A DNA stretch of 64,000 nt from an uncultured Peptococcaceae bacterium (GCA_947625705.1 CANQPG010000001.1:120963-184962), one strand, 5' to 3'. Counted from the stretch's first letter, positions 44,716-53,444 are shown. Numbers and translations: made by a program. Notes: a model not told the origin generated them from the letters alone.

Positions 44716-45114
44716 TCAAATCAGGCTGAAGATCCAGCCGATCAGCATGTTGCAGAGGGAAATGACGATACTGGCCAATATCGCTGCGCCGAAGCCGGAG
44801 ACCGTGCAGCCCGGTATCAGCCACACCACCAGCCACAGCATAAAGCCGTTCAGCACCAGCGCAAACACGCCGAACGTCAGCACAGTCAGCGGCAGCGCCG
44901 CCAGCTGCAACACCGGCTTGATACTCATATTAAGCGCCGTGAACAGCGCCGCCGCCACCAGCACCGAAAGCAGGCTGGCAAAATGCAGGCCGCTCACCAG
45001 CCGCTCCGCCACCAGCATGGCCACGGCATTGGTCAGCGCGATCGTCAGCAGCTGCTCACGTGTTCTGCCGGGCTTAACGTAGTTGCCCCGGTTGTCGATA
45101 TATCCACCGCTCAT
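44716..45114 (-). CDS. YvlD-type phage holin 4-2 family membrane protein
   Basis: The 132-residue protein has four hydrophobic spans and the family core ALNMSIKPVLQLAALPLTVLTFGVFALVLNG-like stretch from residue 60. This matches PF04020, a widespread chromosomal family (YvlD in Bacillus) despite the phage-holin name. The N-terminus is polar (SGGYIDNRGNYVKPGRTREQ). There is no lysin or phage gene beside it. Function is unknown, possibly linked to envelope stress. Confidence 0.8.
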   Translation of the reverse strand: MSGGYIDNRGNYVKPGRTREQLLTIALTNAVAMLVAERLVSGLHFASLLSVLVAAALFTALNMSIKPVLQLAALPLTVLTFGVFALVLNGFMLWLVVWLIPGCTVSGFGAAILASIVISLCNMLIGWIFSLI

Positions 45115-45260
45115 AAAAAACCCTCCCTCTCAGACGATATTATTAAAATGTAGATTGTTTTTTCCGGCCAAATTGGCTAAAATAAGTTTAGCATTATCCG
45201 ACGGAAAAAGCAACAGCCGCCGCCGGGCAAATAATTTATTTATGGCGAAAGGAAACGAAT

Positions 45261-46379
45261 ATGCAAGACCCAAGGATTAAACAGCTGGCGCAGAATTTGG
45301 TGCGCTATTCCACCCATATCCGGCCGGGCGAAAAGGTGCTGCTGGAAATCAACGGCGAGGCGAAAGAGCTGACCCTGGCTCTGATCGACGAGGTTTACGC
45401 GGCAGGCGGCCTCCCGTTTGTCACCATCAAGCAGGAGGAAGTAAAGGCCGCGCTGCTGGCCGGGGCGACCAAAGAGCAGATGGAGCTTTGCGCCAAATAT
45501 GAGGCCGAGCGTATGCGGGATATGGACGCCTACATCGGCGTGCGCGCCGGTGAGAACAGCTTTGCCATGTCCGATCTCGCGCAGGAAAAAGTCGATCTCT
45601 ACAACAAATACTGGCAGCAGCCGGTGCATATGGATATCCGCGTCCCCCAGACGAAATGGGTGATACTGCGCTGGCCGAACCACAGCATGGCGCAGCTGGC
45701 CAAAATGCCCACCCGCCGTTTCGAGGATTATTATTTTGCCGTCTGCAACCTGGATTACGGCAAGATGAGCCGCGAGATGGACGCGCTGGTGCAGCTGATG
45801 AACGCGACCGACCGGGTGGAGATCAAAGCCCCCGGCACCGACCTTTCTTTCAGCATTAAGGATATCCCCGCCGTGAAATGCGCCGGCGAGTGCAATATCC
45901 CCGACGGCGAGGTATACACCGCCCCGGTGCGCAATTCCGTGAACGGCGAGCTGACCTATAACGCGCCCTCGCTGTATCAAGGGACGACGTTTGAAAATGT
46001 GCATTTGAAGTTTGAGAATGGCAAGATCGTGGCCGCCGACGCGGGGCAGAACACCGAAAAACTGAACAAAATCCTCGACGCGGACGAGGGCGCCCGCTAT
46101 ATCGGCGAGTTTGCGCTGGGGCTGAACCCCAACGTCACTACGCCGATCTGCGATATCCTGTTCGACGAGAAAATTCGCGGCAGCTTCCACTTCACCCCCG
46201 GCGACTGCTATGACGACGCGGATAACGGCAACAAAAGCAGTATCCATTGGGATATGGTGCAGATACAGACGCCGGAGGCGGGCGGCGGCGAGATCTATTT
46301 CGATGGCCGCCTGGTGCGCAAAGACGGCCTGTTCGTTTTAGACGAGCTCAAGGGGCTGAACCCGGAAAATCTGCTTTAG
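45261..46379 (+). CDS. M29-family metallo-aminopeptidase
   Basis: The 372-residue enzyme resembles the thermophilic aminopeptidases (AmpS/PepS, family M29) that need two metal ions. Conserved pieces: RPGEKVLLEINGEAKEL near 22, NIPDGEVYTAPV near 213 with a metal-binding Glu, GEFALGLNP near 279 and SIHWDMVQI near 330 with His and Asp ligands. It would trim peptides in the cytosol. GAAAGGAAACGAAT precedes the ATG. A kinase gene follows after 24 bases. Confidence 0.88.
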   Translation: MQDPRIKQLAQNLVRYSTHIRPGEKVLLEINGEAKELTLALIDEVYAAGGLPFVTIKQEEVKAALLAGATKEQMELCAKYEAERMRDMDAYIGVRAGENSFAMSDLAQEKVDLYNKYWQQPVHMDIRVPQTKWVILRWPNHSMAQLAKMPTRRFEDYYFAVCNLDYGKMSREMDALVQLMNATDRVEIKAPGTDLSFSIKDIPAVKCAGECNIPDGEVYTAPVRNSVNGELTYNAPSLYQGTTFENVHLKFENGKIVAADAGQNTEKLNKILDADEGARYIGEFALGLNPNVTTPICDILFDEKIRGSFHFTPGDCYDDADNGNKSSIHWDMVQIQTPEAGGGEIYFDGRLVRKDGLFVLDELKGLNPENLL

Positions 46380-46403
46380 GCACATATAAGAGAGGAACGC
46401 ACG

Positions 46404-48113
46404 ATGAAGCAAGAAAATATCACCGCAAAAATTACCGAAAATATTACCGTAGATTGGACATGGAACGATGAACAGGGCAGCCTGGCCACCGCCCCCGGCC
46501 GGCGCTTAGGCGAGCTGACGCCGCCGCCGCGCGAAGACCGGCCGCCCATTGTGGCCGCTCTCGTGGGGCATATTCTGAAAGATTTGACGTATCCCGTCTT
46601 CTGCAATGCGGATATCACCTGGCTGGACGGCGCCTCGCCGCTGGGGAGCCGTATTCTGCAAAATTCGCTGGCGTTTCTGCTGGCGGTGGCGGCAGAGCAG
46701 GAATTCCCGGACTATAAGCTGCACATCTTCCATTCGCTGCGGAACGGCCGCTATTGCACGCTTTTCCCCAATAACGGCGCGCCCAAGCTCACCGCGGCGG
46801 CCATCGCGCGGCTGGAGGCGGCCATGCGTGAGCTGGCGCGGCAGGATCTCCCGATCATCAAAAACACCGTCACCAAGGCGGACGCGGTCAGCTTCTTCCG
46901 CCGCGCGGGCGACGAGCCGAAAGCCGAAACGCTGGAGCAGCTGCCGGATAAGCGGGTGACGCTTTACACGCTCTGCGGCGTCACCCGGCATATGTTCAGC
47001 AAACTTGTGCCCTCCACCGGAACGCTCGGCGATTTCTCGCTGCACCCGTTTGAGGACGGCTTTGTGCTGGCCGTCGACTCCCCCGGCGCGGACGGCAAGC
47101 CCGCCTGGCCGACTTTCGCCTATCCCAAAACGCTGAATGCCACGCTGGATAATTACGATAAATGGATCGACATGCAGGACGTCAATTTCTGCTGCGATCT
47201 GAACCGCTGCGTGCGCCAGAACGATTTCAACAGCCTGGTCATCATGGCCGAAGAGCGCCAGACCAGAAGCCTGCAGCAAATTGCCGACAACATTGCCGAC
47301 GCTTTCCCGAAAGTGCGGCTGGTGCTGATCGCCGGCCCCTCCAGCAGCGGCAAAACGTCGTTCTGCAACCGCCTGGCGATCGAGCTCAGAAGCCTGGGGC
47401 TGAAGCCCATCACCCTTTCGATGGACAATTACTTCCGCAACAACCGCGATCTGCCCCCGGCGGAGGACGGCCAGCCCGATTTTGAAGCCGTAACGGCGGT
47501 GGATACCGAGCTTTTCAACCAGCAGCTTTTGCAGATGATCGCGGGCGAGGCGGTGGAAATGCCTGTGTTCGATTTTGTCAAAGGCGAGCGCAGCGACCGC
47601 ACCATTCCGGTGCAGCTAGGCGCGGAGCATATCCTGCTTGTGGAGGGAATCCACGGCATTAATGAGGCGCTGACGCGCGACGTGCCCGCCGCCAACAAGC
47701 TGAAAATTTACATTTCGTGCATGACGGCGCTGAACATGGACAGCCTGACGCCGATCTCCACCAGCGATAACCGCGAGATCCGCCGCCTGGTGCGCGACGT
47801 CAAATTCCGCGGCATTTCCGCCGAAAAAACGCTGCTCACCTGGCAAAAGGTGCGCCGCGGCGAGGAGAAAAACATCTTCCCGTTCCAGGACTCCGCCGAT
47901 TTTTACTTCAACACGTCGCTGATCTACGAATTTTCGCTGCTGGCGCCGCTGATCACGCCGTATTTGCAGCAGATAGACGAAAGCAGCCCGGCTTATCCGG
48001 AAGCGCGGCGGCTGCTGCGGCTGGTCAGCTGCTTTGTCGCGGCAGACCCGAAGCCCGTCCCCGCCTACTCGCTGTTACAGGAGTTTTTGGGCGGCAGCGT
48101 GTTCGAGGTGTAA
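46404..48113 (+). CDS. uridine-kinase-like nucleoside kinase with ThrRS-like N-terminal part
   Basis: The 569-residue protein has an N-terminal half related to the editing/TGS side of threonyl-tRNA synthetase (FHSLRNGRYCTLFPNNG, and PIIKNTVTKADAVSFFRRAGD near 150). Its C-terminal phosphoribulokinase/uridine kinase domain carries the P-loop AGPSSSGKTSF near 310 and the substrate loop SMDNYFRNNRDLPP near 345. This two-part kinase is common in Clostridia; uridine or cytidine is the expected substrate but has not been shown here. It is followed by an intergenic palindromic repeat. Confidence 0.85.
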   Translation: MKQENITAKITENITVDWTWNDEQGSLATAPGRRLGELTPPPREDRPPIVAALVGHILKDLTYPVFCNADITWLDGASPLGSRILQNSLAFLLAVAAEQEFPDYKLHIFHSLRNGRYCTLFPNNGAPKLTAAAIARLEAAMRELARQDLPIIKNTVTKADAVSFFRRAGDEPKAETLEQLPDKRVTLYTLCGVTRHMFSKLVPSTGTLGDFSLHPFEDGFVLAVDSPGADGKPAWPTFAYPKTLNATLDNYDKWIDMQDVNFCCDLNRCVRQNDFNSLVIMAEERQTRSLQQIADNIADAFPKVRLVLIAGPSSSGKTSFCNRLAIELRSLGLKPITLSMDNYFRNNRDLPPAEDGQPDFEAVTAVDTELFNQQLLQMIAGEAVEMPVFDFVKGERSDRTIPVQLGAEHILLVEGIHGINEALTRDVPAANKLKIYISCMTALNMDSLTPISTSDNREIRRLVRDVKFRGISAEKTLLTWQKVRRGEEKNIFPFQDSADFYFNTSLIYEFSLLAPLITPYLQQIDESSPAYPEARRLLRLVSCFVAADPKPVPAYSLLQEFLGGSVFEV

Positions 48114-48131
48114 AACTCTTTGCAGGGCTCC

Positions 48132-48194
48132 GATAAAACTTTCCCACTTCATGACCTCCGCTTCGCTTCGCTAAATTTCGCGGAAAGTATTATC
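48132..48194. repeat. palindromic intergenic repeat, copy C1
   Basis: A 63-base member with ends GATAAAACTTTCCC and GGAAAGTATTATC and centre TCATGACCTCCGCTTCGCTTC, preceded by GGGCTCC as in copy B2. It lies between the kinase gene and the lipoprotein gene. Confidence 0.8.
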
Positions 48195-48332
48195 AACACC
48201 CACTTATCAATATGTTTCTATTGCGTTTTCTCTTTTGTCAAAAAATACAGCTAATAGTTTCTTGTTCTCCGCCAATACTAAAGCCAGACCGACAAACGGC
48301 AGCAAAAATTTAGTTAAACGGAGGATAAAAAA

Positions 48333-48719
48333 ATGAAGAAATTTATCAGCCTGATGGCAGCCTGCCTGTTGATACTGGGCTGCTTGGCCGGCTGCGGCAA
48401 CGACAGCAACAGCGGCACTAAGGGTACCGGCACCAGCACCGGCATGGGCACGGACGGCATGAACGCCACCAACACCGGCGTGGATTATTACGGCGACAGC
48501 TATGACACCAACGACGGCTTCGGCGACAACACCGGTATGAGCGGCAACGGTATCACCACCGGCTTTGGCGGCAGCCAGATCGGCCACACCAACACCGGCC
48601 GGCTGACCAGTGAGCCCTCCCGCAACGACGGCATGGACGGCACCAACGGCGGCGACTACCAGAACAGCGGCGTTATCGGCGCCGGCAGCAGCAGCTCCCG
48701 CATTACGGCGGATATGTAA
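48333..48719 (+). CDS. low-complexity lipoprotein
   Basis: The 128-residue protein has a lipoprotein signal peptide (KKFISLMAACLLILGCLAGC, lipobox LAGC). The mature chain of about 105 residues consists mostly of Gly, Thr, Asn, Ser and Asp with short imperfect repeats such as GTGTSTGMGTDGM. There is no recognisable domain, and no positively charged residue until the last third. After lipidation by Lgt it would be tethered outside the membrane, probably as a disordered surface chain. CGGAGG precedes the ATG. Family unknown. Confidence 0.7.
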   Translation: MKKFISLMAACLLILGCLAGCGNDSNSGTKGTGTSTGMGTDGMNATNTGVDYYGDSYDTNDGFGDNTGMSGNGITTGFGGSQIGHTNTGRLTSEPSRNDGMDGTNGGDYQNSGVIGAGSSSSRITADM

Positions 48720-48734
48720 CCGAATTTTGGGCGC

Positions 48735-48772
48735 AAAAAAAGACGGCGTGTTTAACAGCGCCGTCTTTTTTT
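48735..48772. terminator. bidirectional terminator between lipoprotein gene and ilvN
   Basis: AAAAAAAGACGGCG and CGCCGTCTTTTTTT are nearly perfect arms with A/T runs on both sides. Confidence 0.9.
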
Positions 48773-48781
48773 ATGTTCGCG

Positions 48782-49288
48782 CTACATTATCTGGTCGGTG
48801 AAGCTGACGGGCAGAATACTCAGCGAAATTTCGCCGGTGCGGATAATTTCGATTATGCCGTATTTTTTCATCAGCTCGCAGAAAGAGTCGATCTTCTTAC
48901 TATCGTTAGTCACCTCGATGACCATCGCTTCGGCGTTGAAGTCAAGAATACGCCCCGTGAAAACGTCGACAATGCTCATAATTTCCTGCCGGTATTGATC
49001 GGAGGTCTTGATTTTGATCAGCGCCAGCTCACGGCTCATCGACGCGGCTTTCTGCAAATGCACCACGCGATACACCTGCACCAGCTTCTCGATCTGCGCC
49101 ATGATCTGCTCCAGCTGCCAGTCCTCGTCGATCTGCACCACCAGCGATATGCGGGTGATACCCTCTTTTTCCGTTTTGGAGGCGGCAATGGATTCGATGT
49201 TATAGCCGCGGCGGGAGATGAGACCCGAAACGTGGGTCAATACGCCGGGGCTATCCTCTACCAATACGGCCAACTGCTTGCGTTTCAT
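48782..49288 (-). CDS. ilvN: acetolactate synthase small (regulatory) subunit
   Basis: The 168-residue subunit has an N-terminal ACT domain (VLVEDSPGVLTHVSGLISRRGYNIES-type start) that usually binds valine, and a second conserved half with ELALIKIK near 86 and IVDVFTGRILDF near 108. The ATG at 49288 overlaps the ilvB stop (ATGA), so the two subunits are translated together. The length is that of the standard IlvH/IlvN regulatory subunit. Confidence 0.93.
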   Translation of the reverse strand: MKRKQLAVLVEDSPGVLTHVSGLISRRGYNIESIAASKTEKEGITRISLVVQIDEDWQLEQIMAQIEKLVQVYRVVHLQKAASMSRELALIKIKTSDQYRQEIMSIVDVFTGRILDFNAEAMVIEVTNDSKKIDSFCELMKKYGIIEIIRTGEISLSILPVSFTDQIM

Positions 49289-50970
49289 CAATAGTCGCCC
49301 CCTTCCAGCACCATTTCGGAAAGCGATTTGCCGGGCGCCACCATCGGCATCACGTCCTCCAGCTCGTCCACCATGACCTCGATCACGACCGGCCCCGGGA
49401 TAGCCGCCGCTTTGGCCAGAGCGGGCGCCAGATCCTCCGGCTGCTCCACCGTGATACCCGCGCAGCCCATCGCCTCGCCCAGCTTGGCAAAGCTCATTTT
49501 AAACTCATGCTTGGAGGCCGACATGCGGTGGCCGAAGAACATACGCTGCCATTGCCGCACCATGCCCAAGCCCCGGTTGTTCAGCACCAGCGCTTTTACG
49601 GGCAGGTTTTCCTCGGCGAGGGTGGCCATCTCCTGGCAGTTCATCATAATGCTGCCGTCGCTGGAGACCAGCCAGACGGGCTTATCGTCCGCCGCCAGCG
49701 CCGCGCCCATCGCGGCGGGCAGGCCAAAGCCCATGGTGCCGAGGCCGCCGCTGGTCAGGAACGTGCGCGGCTCCTTAAACGTCATATACTGCGCCGTCCA
49801 CATCTGGTGCTGGCCGACGTCGGTGGCAATGACCGCCTCGCCCTTGGTCAGCTCGTTCAGCGCCTCGATCACGGCTTCCGGTTTAATTACCTTATCGGAT
49901 TTTGTGTAGCTCATCGGGTGCTCCGCTTTCCATTTGCGGCAGCTTTCGTGCCATTCGTCCAGGTTTCCGGTCTCGGCGCCCTGCAAAAGCGAGAGCGACC
50001 ATTGCAGATCGCCGGCCAGGCGGTAATCCACCCGCACGTTTTTGTTGAATTCCGCCGGGTCAATATCCAAATGCACCACGCGCGCCCCGGCCGCAAACGT
50101 ATTCAGCGTGCCGGTCACGCGGTCGTCAAAGCGCACGCCCAGGCCAAGCAAAAGGTCGGCGTGCTGCACCGCCATGTTGGCCGCATAGCTGCCGTGCATA
50201 CCCAGCATGCCCAAATGCAGCGGGTCATCGGTGGGGAAAGCCGTCAGCCCCATCAGGCTGGCCACCACGGGTATCTGCGTGTGCTGCACAAACTGCCGCA
50301 GCAGCCCGGACGCACCGGAAAGCACCACGCCGCCGCCCACAAACAGCACCGGGCTGTGGCTGCGATTGATCACGTCAAGAATAGCCTGCAAATCGGCGGT
50401 GCTGCCCTCCCGCTTTGGCTTATAGCTCCAATTCAGGCTGTCCAGATCGGTGGAATAATCAAACTCCGCCTCCTCCAACAGAATATCTTTCGGGATATCC
50501 ACCACCACCGGGCCGGGGCGGCCGGTGCGCGCGATGTAAAACGCCTTTTTCAGCGTCAGCGCCAGCTCACCCGTGTCCTGCACCAGAAAATTATGCTTGG
50601 TGATCGGCGTGGTCACGCCCATGATGTCCGCTTCCTGGAAGCTGTCTTTGCCGATGGAAGCGCGGGGCACCTGGCAGGTTATGCAGACCAGCGGAATGGA
50701 ATCCATGTTGGCCGTGGCAATACCCGTCACCAAATTCGTCGCCCCGGGGCCGCTGGTGGAAATGCAGACGCCCACCTTGCCGCTGCGTCTGGCATAACCG
50801 TCCGCCGCGTGTACCGCGCCCTGCTCGTGGCGCGTCAAAACGTGGCGCAGCCCGCTGTCATAAATCGCATCATAAAGCGGCAGAGCCTGGCCGCCCGGAT
50901 AACCGAAAATCGTCTCGATCCCCTCAGCCTTGATGGCCTCCACCACCATTTTTGCACCGCTTAATCGCAT
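49288..50970 (-). CDS. ilvB: acetolactate synthase large (catalytic) subunit
   Basis: The 560-residue thiamine diphosphate and FAD enzyme condenses two pyruvates, or pyruvate with 2-oxobutyrate, to start branched-chain amino-acid synthesis. The catalytic Glu lies in TRHEQGAVHAADGYAR near 47, the anabolic-type CISTSGPGATNLVTGIA follows near 74, and the TPP motif SSDGSIMMN is near 440. The ribosome site AAAGGAGG lies inside the end of the SCIFF maturase gene, whose last ten bases overlap ilvB, so both genes share a transcript. Confidence 0.95.
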   Translation of the reverse strand: MRLSGAKMVVEAIKAEGIETIFGYPGGQALPLYDAIYDSGLRHVLTRHEQGAVHAADGYARRSGKVGVCISTSGPGATNLVTGIATANMDSIPLVCITCQVPRASIGKDSFQEADIMGVTTPITKHNFLVQDTGELALTLKKAFYIARTGRPGPVVVDIPKDILLEEAEFDYSTDLDSLNWSYKPKREGSTADLQAILDVINRSHSPVLFVGGGVVLSGASGLLRQFVQHTQIPVVASLMGLTAFPTDDPLHLGMLGMHGSYAANMAVQHADLLLGLGVRFDDRVTGTLNTFAAGARVVHLDIDPAEFNKNVRVDYRLAGDLQWSLSLLQGAETGNLDEWHESCRKWKAEHPMSYTKSDKVIKPEAVIEALNELTKGEAVIATDVGQHQMWTAQYMTFKEPRTFLTSGGLGTMGFGLPAAMGAALAADDKPVWLVSSDGSIMMNCQEMATLAEENLPVKALVLNNRGLGMVRQWQRMFFGHRMSASKHEFKMSFAKLGEAMGCAGITVEQPEDLAPALAKAAAIPGPVVIEVMVDELEDVMPMVAPGKSLSEMVLEGGDY

Positions 50971-52325
50971 ATCGCCGCCTCCTTTTGTTTAACCGCCAGC
51001 CAAATGGCACATTCCAGTCTCATTCGGCTGATTTGGCAGCCCATTTCATAGGGCTGCATGATATCGTGATGGAAAAGATCCGCGTTGGCATGGCAGCCGC
51101 CGCTGCAGAAGAACCGCGCCCAGCAGCCGCGGCAGCTCTCCTTATTATAAACGTGCGCGCTGCGGAACTTATCCACGATTGCCTTAGATTTCGGCCAAAC
51201 GCCCTCGTCCACCGTGCCCAGCTTATATTCCTCCCGCCCGACGAACTGATGGCAGGGATAAAGATCGCCCTCCGGCGTCACCACCATATACTCATAGCCC
51301 GCGCCGCAGCCCGTCAGCCGCTTGGGCAGGCACGGCCCGTGCGTCAGATCCAGCTTGAAGTGGAAGAAGTCAAACGGCTCCCCCGCCTCGCGCCGCTGTT
51401 GGAAAAGTTTGGCCAGCTTCCAGTATTCCTCCTGCAAGCCCGGCAGGTCTTCCTCATGCAGCTTGCGGGGGCCGTCCAGCTCCACCGCCGGCTCCATGGA
51501 GAGCCGCGGGAAGCCCAGCTCCAGCCAGTGCTTGATATCCTCGCAGAAATCCTTGTTGTAGGCCGTGTAGGTGCCGCGCACGATGGCGTTGCCGCGCTTG
51601 TTATGCGCCAGGAAGTATTTGATGTTCTTCGTCACCACGTCATAGCTGCCCGCGCCGTTCGGGAACACGCGCTGGCGGTCATGCACCTCCGGGCGGCCGT
51701 CGTGGCTCAGCACCACGCTGATGTTGTTGTCCTCCGCCCAGGCGGATATCTCCGGCGTCAGCCCCACGCAGTTGGTGGTAAACGTAAAGCGGAACGTTTT
51801 GCCGTATTCCTTTTCGCGCTCGCGGCCATACTCCACCAGCTGCTTCACCACTTTGATGTTTAAGAGCGGTTCGCCGCCGAAGAAGTCAACCTCCAGAAAT
51901 TTGCGGTTGCCGCTGTGTTCCAGCACATAATCCAGCGCTTTGGCGCCCACCTCAAAGCTCATCATGCTGCGTTTGCCGCCGAAGCTGCCGGTGGACGCAA
52001 AACAATAGCGGCAGCGCAGGTCGCAGTCATGGCAGATGTTCAAACACAGCGATTTCAGCACCGGGGCGGGCGGTATGTATTTGCCGAGGTAGGCGTCCTC
52101 GCTGAACAAAACGCCCTGCTCCTTTAATTCCAGCAGCTCCGCCGCAATTTCAGCTTCCGCGGGCGAAAGCTCCGCCCCCGCCGCGATCTTATCCAGACAT
52201 TTGGCCGTGTCCGCGTCGATCCGCATAACGGAGCCGCTGTTCACGTCCAGCAGCAGCCAGCCGTCCGGAACATCGAACCAGTGCAGCTTCTGCGCCTCCG
52301 CCGGCGCAATATTGATCATTTTCAT
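50961..52325 (-). CDS. scfB: SCIFF radical SAM maturase
   Basis: The 454-residue radical SAM/SPASM enzyme forms Cys-to-Thr thioether links in the SCIFF peptide. The SAM cluster motif is C101-DLR-C105-RY-C108. The C-terminal SPASM part holds the auxiliary-cluster cysteines (TGCGAGYEY, LYPCHQF, CRGCWARFFCSGGCHAN, MGCQIS). The N-terminal HWFDVPDGWLLLDVNSG segment resembles a peptide-binding RRE-like start. The substrate gene lies 86 bases upstream. A TTG at 52337 with GAGGG before it is an alternative start. It overlaps ilvB by ten bases. SCIFF systems are nearly universal in Clostridia, but their role is unknown. Confidence 0.93.
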   Translation of the reverse strand: MKMINIAPAEAQKLHWFDVPDGWLLLDVNSGSVMRIDADTAKCLDKIAAGAELSPAEAEIAAELLELKEQGVLFSEDAYLGKYIPPAPVLKSLCLNICHDCDLRCRYCFASTGSFGGKRSMMSFEVGAKALDYVLEHSGNRKFLEVDFFGGEPLLNIKVVKQLVEYGREREKEYGKTFRFTFTTNCVGLTPEISAWAEDNNISVVLSHDGRPEVHDRQRVFPNGAGSYDVVTKNIKYFLAHNKRGNAIVRGTYTAYNKDFCEDIKHWLELGFPRLSMEPAVELDGPRKLHEEDLPGLQEEYWKLAKLFQQRREAGEPFDFFHFKLDLTHGPCLPKRLTGCGAGYEYMVVTPEGDLYPCHQFVGREEYKLGTVDEGVWPKSKAIVDKFRSAHVYNKESCRGCWARFFCSGGCHANADLFHHDIMQPYEMGCQISRMRLECAIWLAVKQKEAAICD

Positions 52326-52373
52326 AACACTTTCCAAGAATATCCCTCAAATCCGCTTAAGAATAAACCAAAC

Positions 52374-52395
52374 GGAGGCGCCGCCAAGCGCCCCC
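52374..52395 (-). terminator. hairpin between SCIFF peptide and maturase genes
   Basis: GGAGGCGC and GCGCCCCC form the arms (one G-U-type mismatch); on the minus strand GTTTGGTTTATT follows. It may be a partial terminator that makes the peptide more abundant than its enzyme. Confidence 0.5.
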
Positions 52396-52411
52396 GCTGA
52401 TTCTGCAAAAC

Positions 52412-52552
52412 TTATTTTTCGCAGGCCTGATTGCCTACCGTGCAAGAGGTTTTGCAAGCAGACTGGCAGGAGCTTTGGCAGTTGCCGCAGCCGCCGGTTT
52501 TGGCGCTCTCCTGTAACTTACCCTTAAAGACGACCTGTACATGCTTAGTCAT
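52412..52552 (-). CDS. scfA: SCIFF precursor peptide
   Basis: The 46-residue peptide has a leader starting MTKHVQVVFKGKLQESAKTGG and a core with six cysteines at 22, 25, 29, 33, 37 and 44. This is exactly the six-cysteines-in-forty-five pattern. Thr35 and Thr38 lie between core cysteines and are candidate thioether partners, as shown for related peptides. GGGGGAGAGTTA precedes ATG 52552. The gene is too short for many gene finders. Its maturase follows directly. The mature product, export and function are unknown. Confidence 0.93.
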   Translation of the reverse strand: MTKHVQVVFKGKLQESAKTGGCGNCQSSCQSACKTSCTVGNQACEK

Positions 52553-52637
52553 TAACTCTCCCCCTCTGCCGCGCACATTCGCGGCGAATTTTTTGCCAAA
52601 GCCGCCGCCTTTGGCGGTAGCTTCCTGAATAGAACAA

Positions 52638-52666
52638 TTATAGCACATATTTAGTGCTGCGGCAAG
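52638..52666 (-). promoter_or_regulatory. scfA promoter with palindrome in the spacer
   Basis: On the minus strand TTGCCG (52661-52666) and TATAAT (52638-52643) are 17 bases apart. The spacer holds the palindrome AGCAC-ATATTTA-GTGCT (52643-52659), well placed to be an operator. Confidence 0.65.
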
Positions 52667-52768
52667 AAATTTCTTTGTAAATTCGGCGTTTTAAGCAAAC
52701 TTGGCCGCACCCGCCGCCCTGCCGCCGCATAACCTGTACTATAAACCAAAAACAAGGAGGGCTATCAA

Positions 52769-53062
52769 ATGGCCTGTTGTAATAATTGCTCCAATAATAC
52801 TTTCAATACCCGTAACAATTCCTGCGGCTGCGGCTGCAATCGCAATACCCGCTCCGGCAGCTGCAACAACAACAGCTGCGATTTTGGCGGCCTCGGCATT
52901 TTCGGGCGGCGCTTCCCGCTGGGCGGCGTAACGCGCTTTGGCTGCGGCTGTAACGGCGGCGTCGGTTTCCCCAGCTTCTTCAATAATGGCTTTGGCTTCG
53001 GCTTCCGCAATAACTGCGGCTGCGGCTGTAACAGAAGCTGCGGCTGCGGCTGCGACGACTGA
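52769..53062 (+). CDS. cysteine-, asparagine- and glycine-rich small protein
   Basis: The 97-residue protein has 16 cysteines, many in CGCGC runs (near 19, 57, 83 and 91), separated by Asn/Gly/Phe-rich stretches. It has no signal peptide and no membrane span. AAGGAGGGCTATCAA before the ATG is strong. It is the first of three rightward genes divergent from scfA. I do not recognise the family. Clostridial spore-coat or exosporium proteins can be cysteine-rich in this way, and an unusual RiPP substrate or metal-binding protein is also possible; none is proven. Confidence 0.65.
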   Translation: MACCNNCSNNTFNTRNNSCGCGCNRNTRSGSCNNNSCDFGGLGIFGRRFPLGGVTRFGCGCNGGVGFPSFFNNGFGFGFRNNCGCGCNRSCGCGCDD

Positions 53063-53104
53063 ATATTAAATGGCCGGGCGCCTAAATAAACTCAGGTGTC
53101 AAAC

Positions 53105-53150
53105 ACGGCGGGCGGGAAAAGCCCAGGTTTTTTGCACCACCCGCCGCTGT
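53105..53150 (+). terminator. hairpin region after the first cysteine-rich gene
   Basis: GGCGGGCGGG and CCCGCCGC can pair across about 25 bases and are followed by TGTTTTTC. A smaller GGGC/GCCC hairpin followed by TTTTTT lies inside, so two stop structures overlap. Confidence 0.55.
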
Positions 53151-53195
53151 TTTTCATAAATATAAATATCAAAACTTAAAAGGAGGTCATCATCT

Positions 53196-53444
53196 ATGCT
53201 TTCCAATTCTATCTTCGGCACCTGCGGCTGCAACAGCTGCAACAATGGCACCTGCGGCTGCAATAACGGCTGCGGCTGTGGCTGCGGCAACAACAATGGG
53301 GTTTTGGGCGCCAGCACCGGCAACAACCTCGGCAGCTCCGCTTTCTGCTTTGTCGGCGAGTGGGTAAACATCGTCGTTACCCTGACTGTGCTGCAAAGTA
53401 TCCTCGGTTTGGTCTGCAACTGGAACTGCGGCTGCAACAACTAA
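53196..53444 (+). CDS. cysteine-rich small protein with a hydrophobic segment
   Basis: The 82-residue protein has 12 cysteines. The N-terminal half is a Cys/Gly/Asn repeat (TCGCNSCNNGTCGCNNGCGCGCG); the second half contains a hydrophobic stretch (VGEWVNIVVTLTVLQSILGLV, about 53-73) and ends CNWNCGCNN. AAAGGAGG stands before the ATG. The shared CGCGC signature and adjacent position make it a sister of the gene upstream. Family not recognised; an assembled, disulfide-bonded or metal-bound surface layer is one possibility. Confidence 0.65.
   Translation: MLSNSIFGTCGCNSCNNGTCGCNNGCGCGCGNNNGVLGASTGNNLGSSAFCFVGEWVNIVVTLTVLQSILGLVCNWNCGCNN

Noticed and set aside
44716-45114. Prophage holin
   Set aside because: The family name contains phage holin, but this YvlD-type protein is a normal chromosomal gene and no lysis cassette is present.
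53196-53444. Metallothionein
   Set aside because: Cysteine content would fit, but the Gly/Asn-rich repeats and the hydrophobic second half do not match known bacterial metallothioneins.
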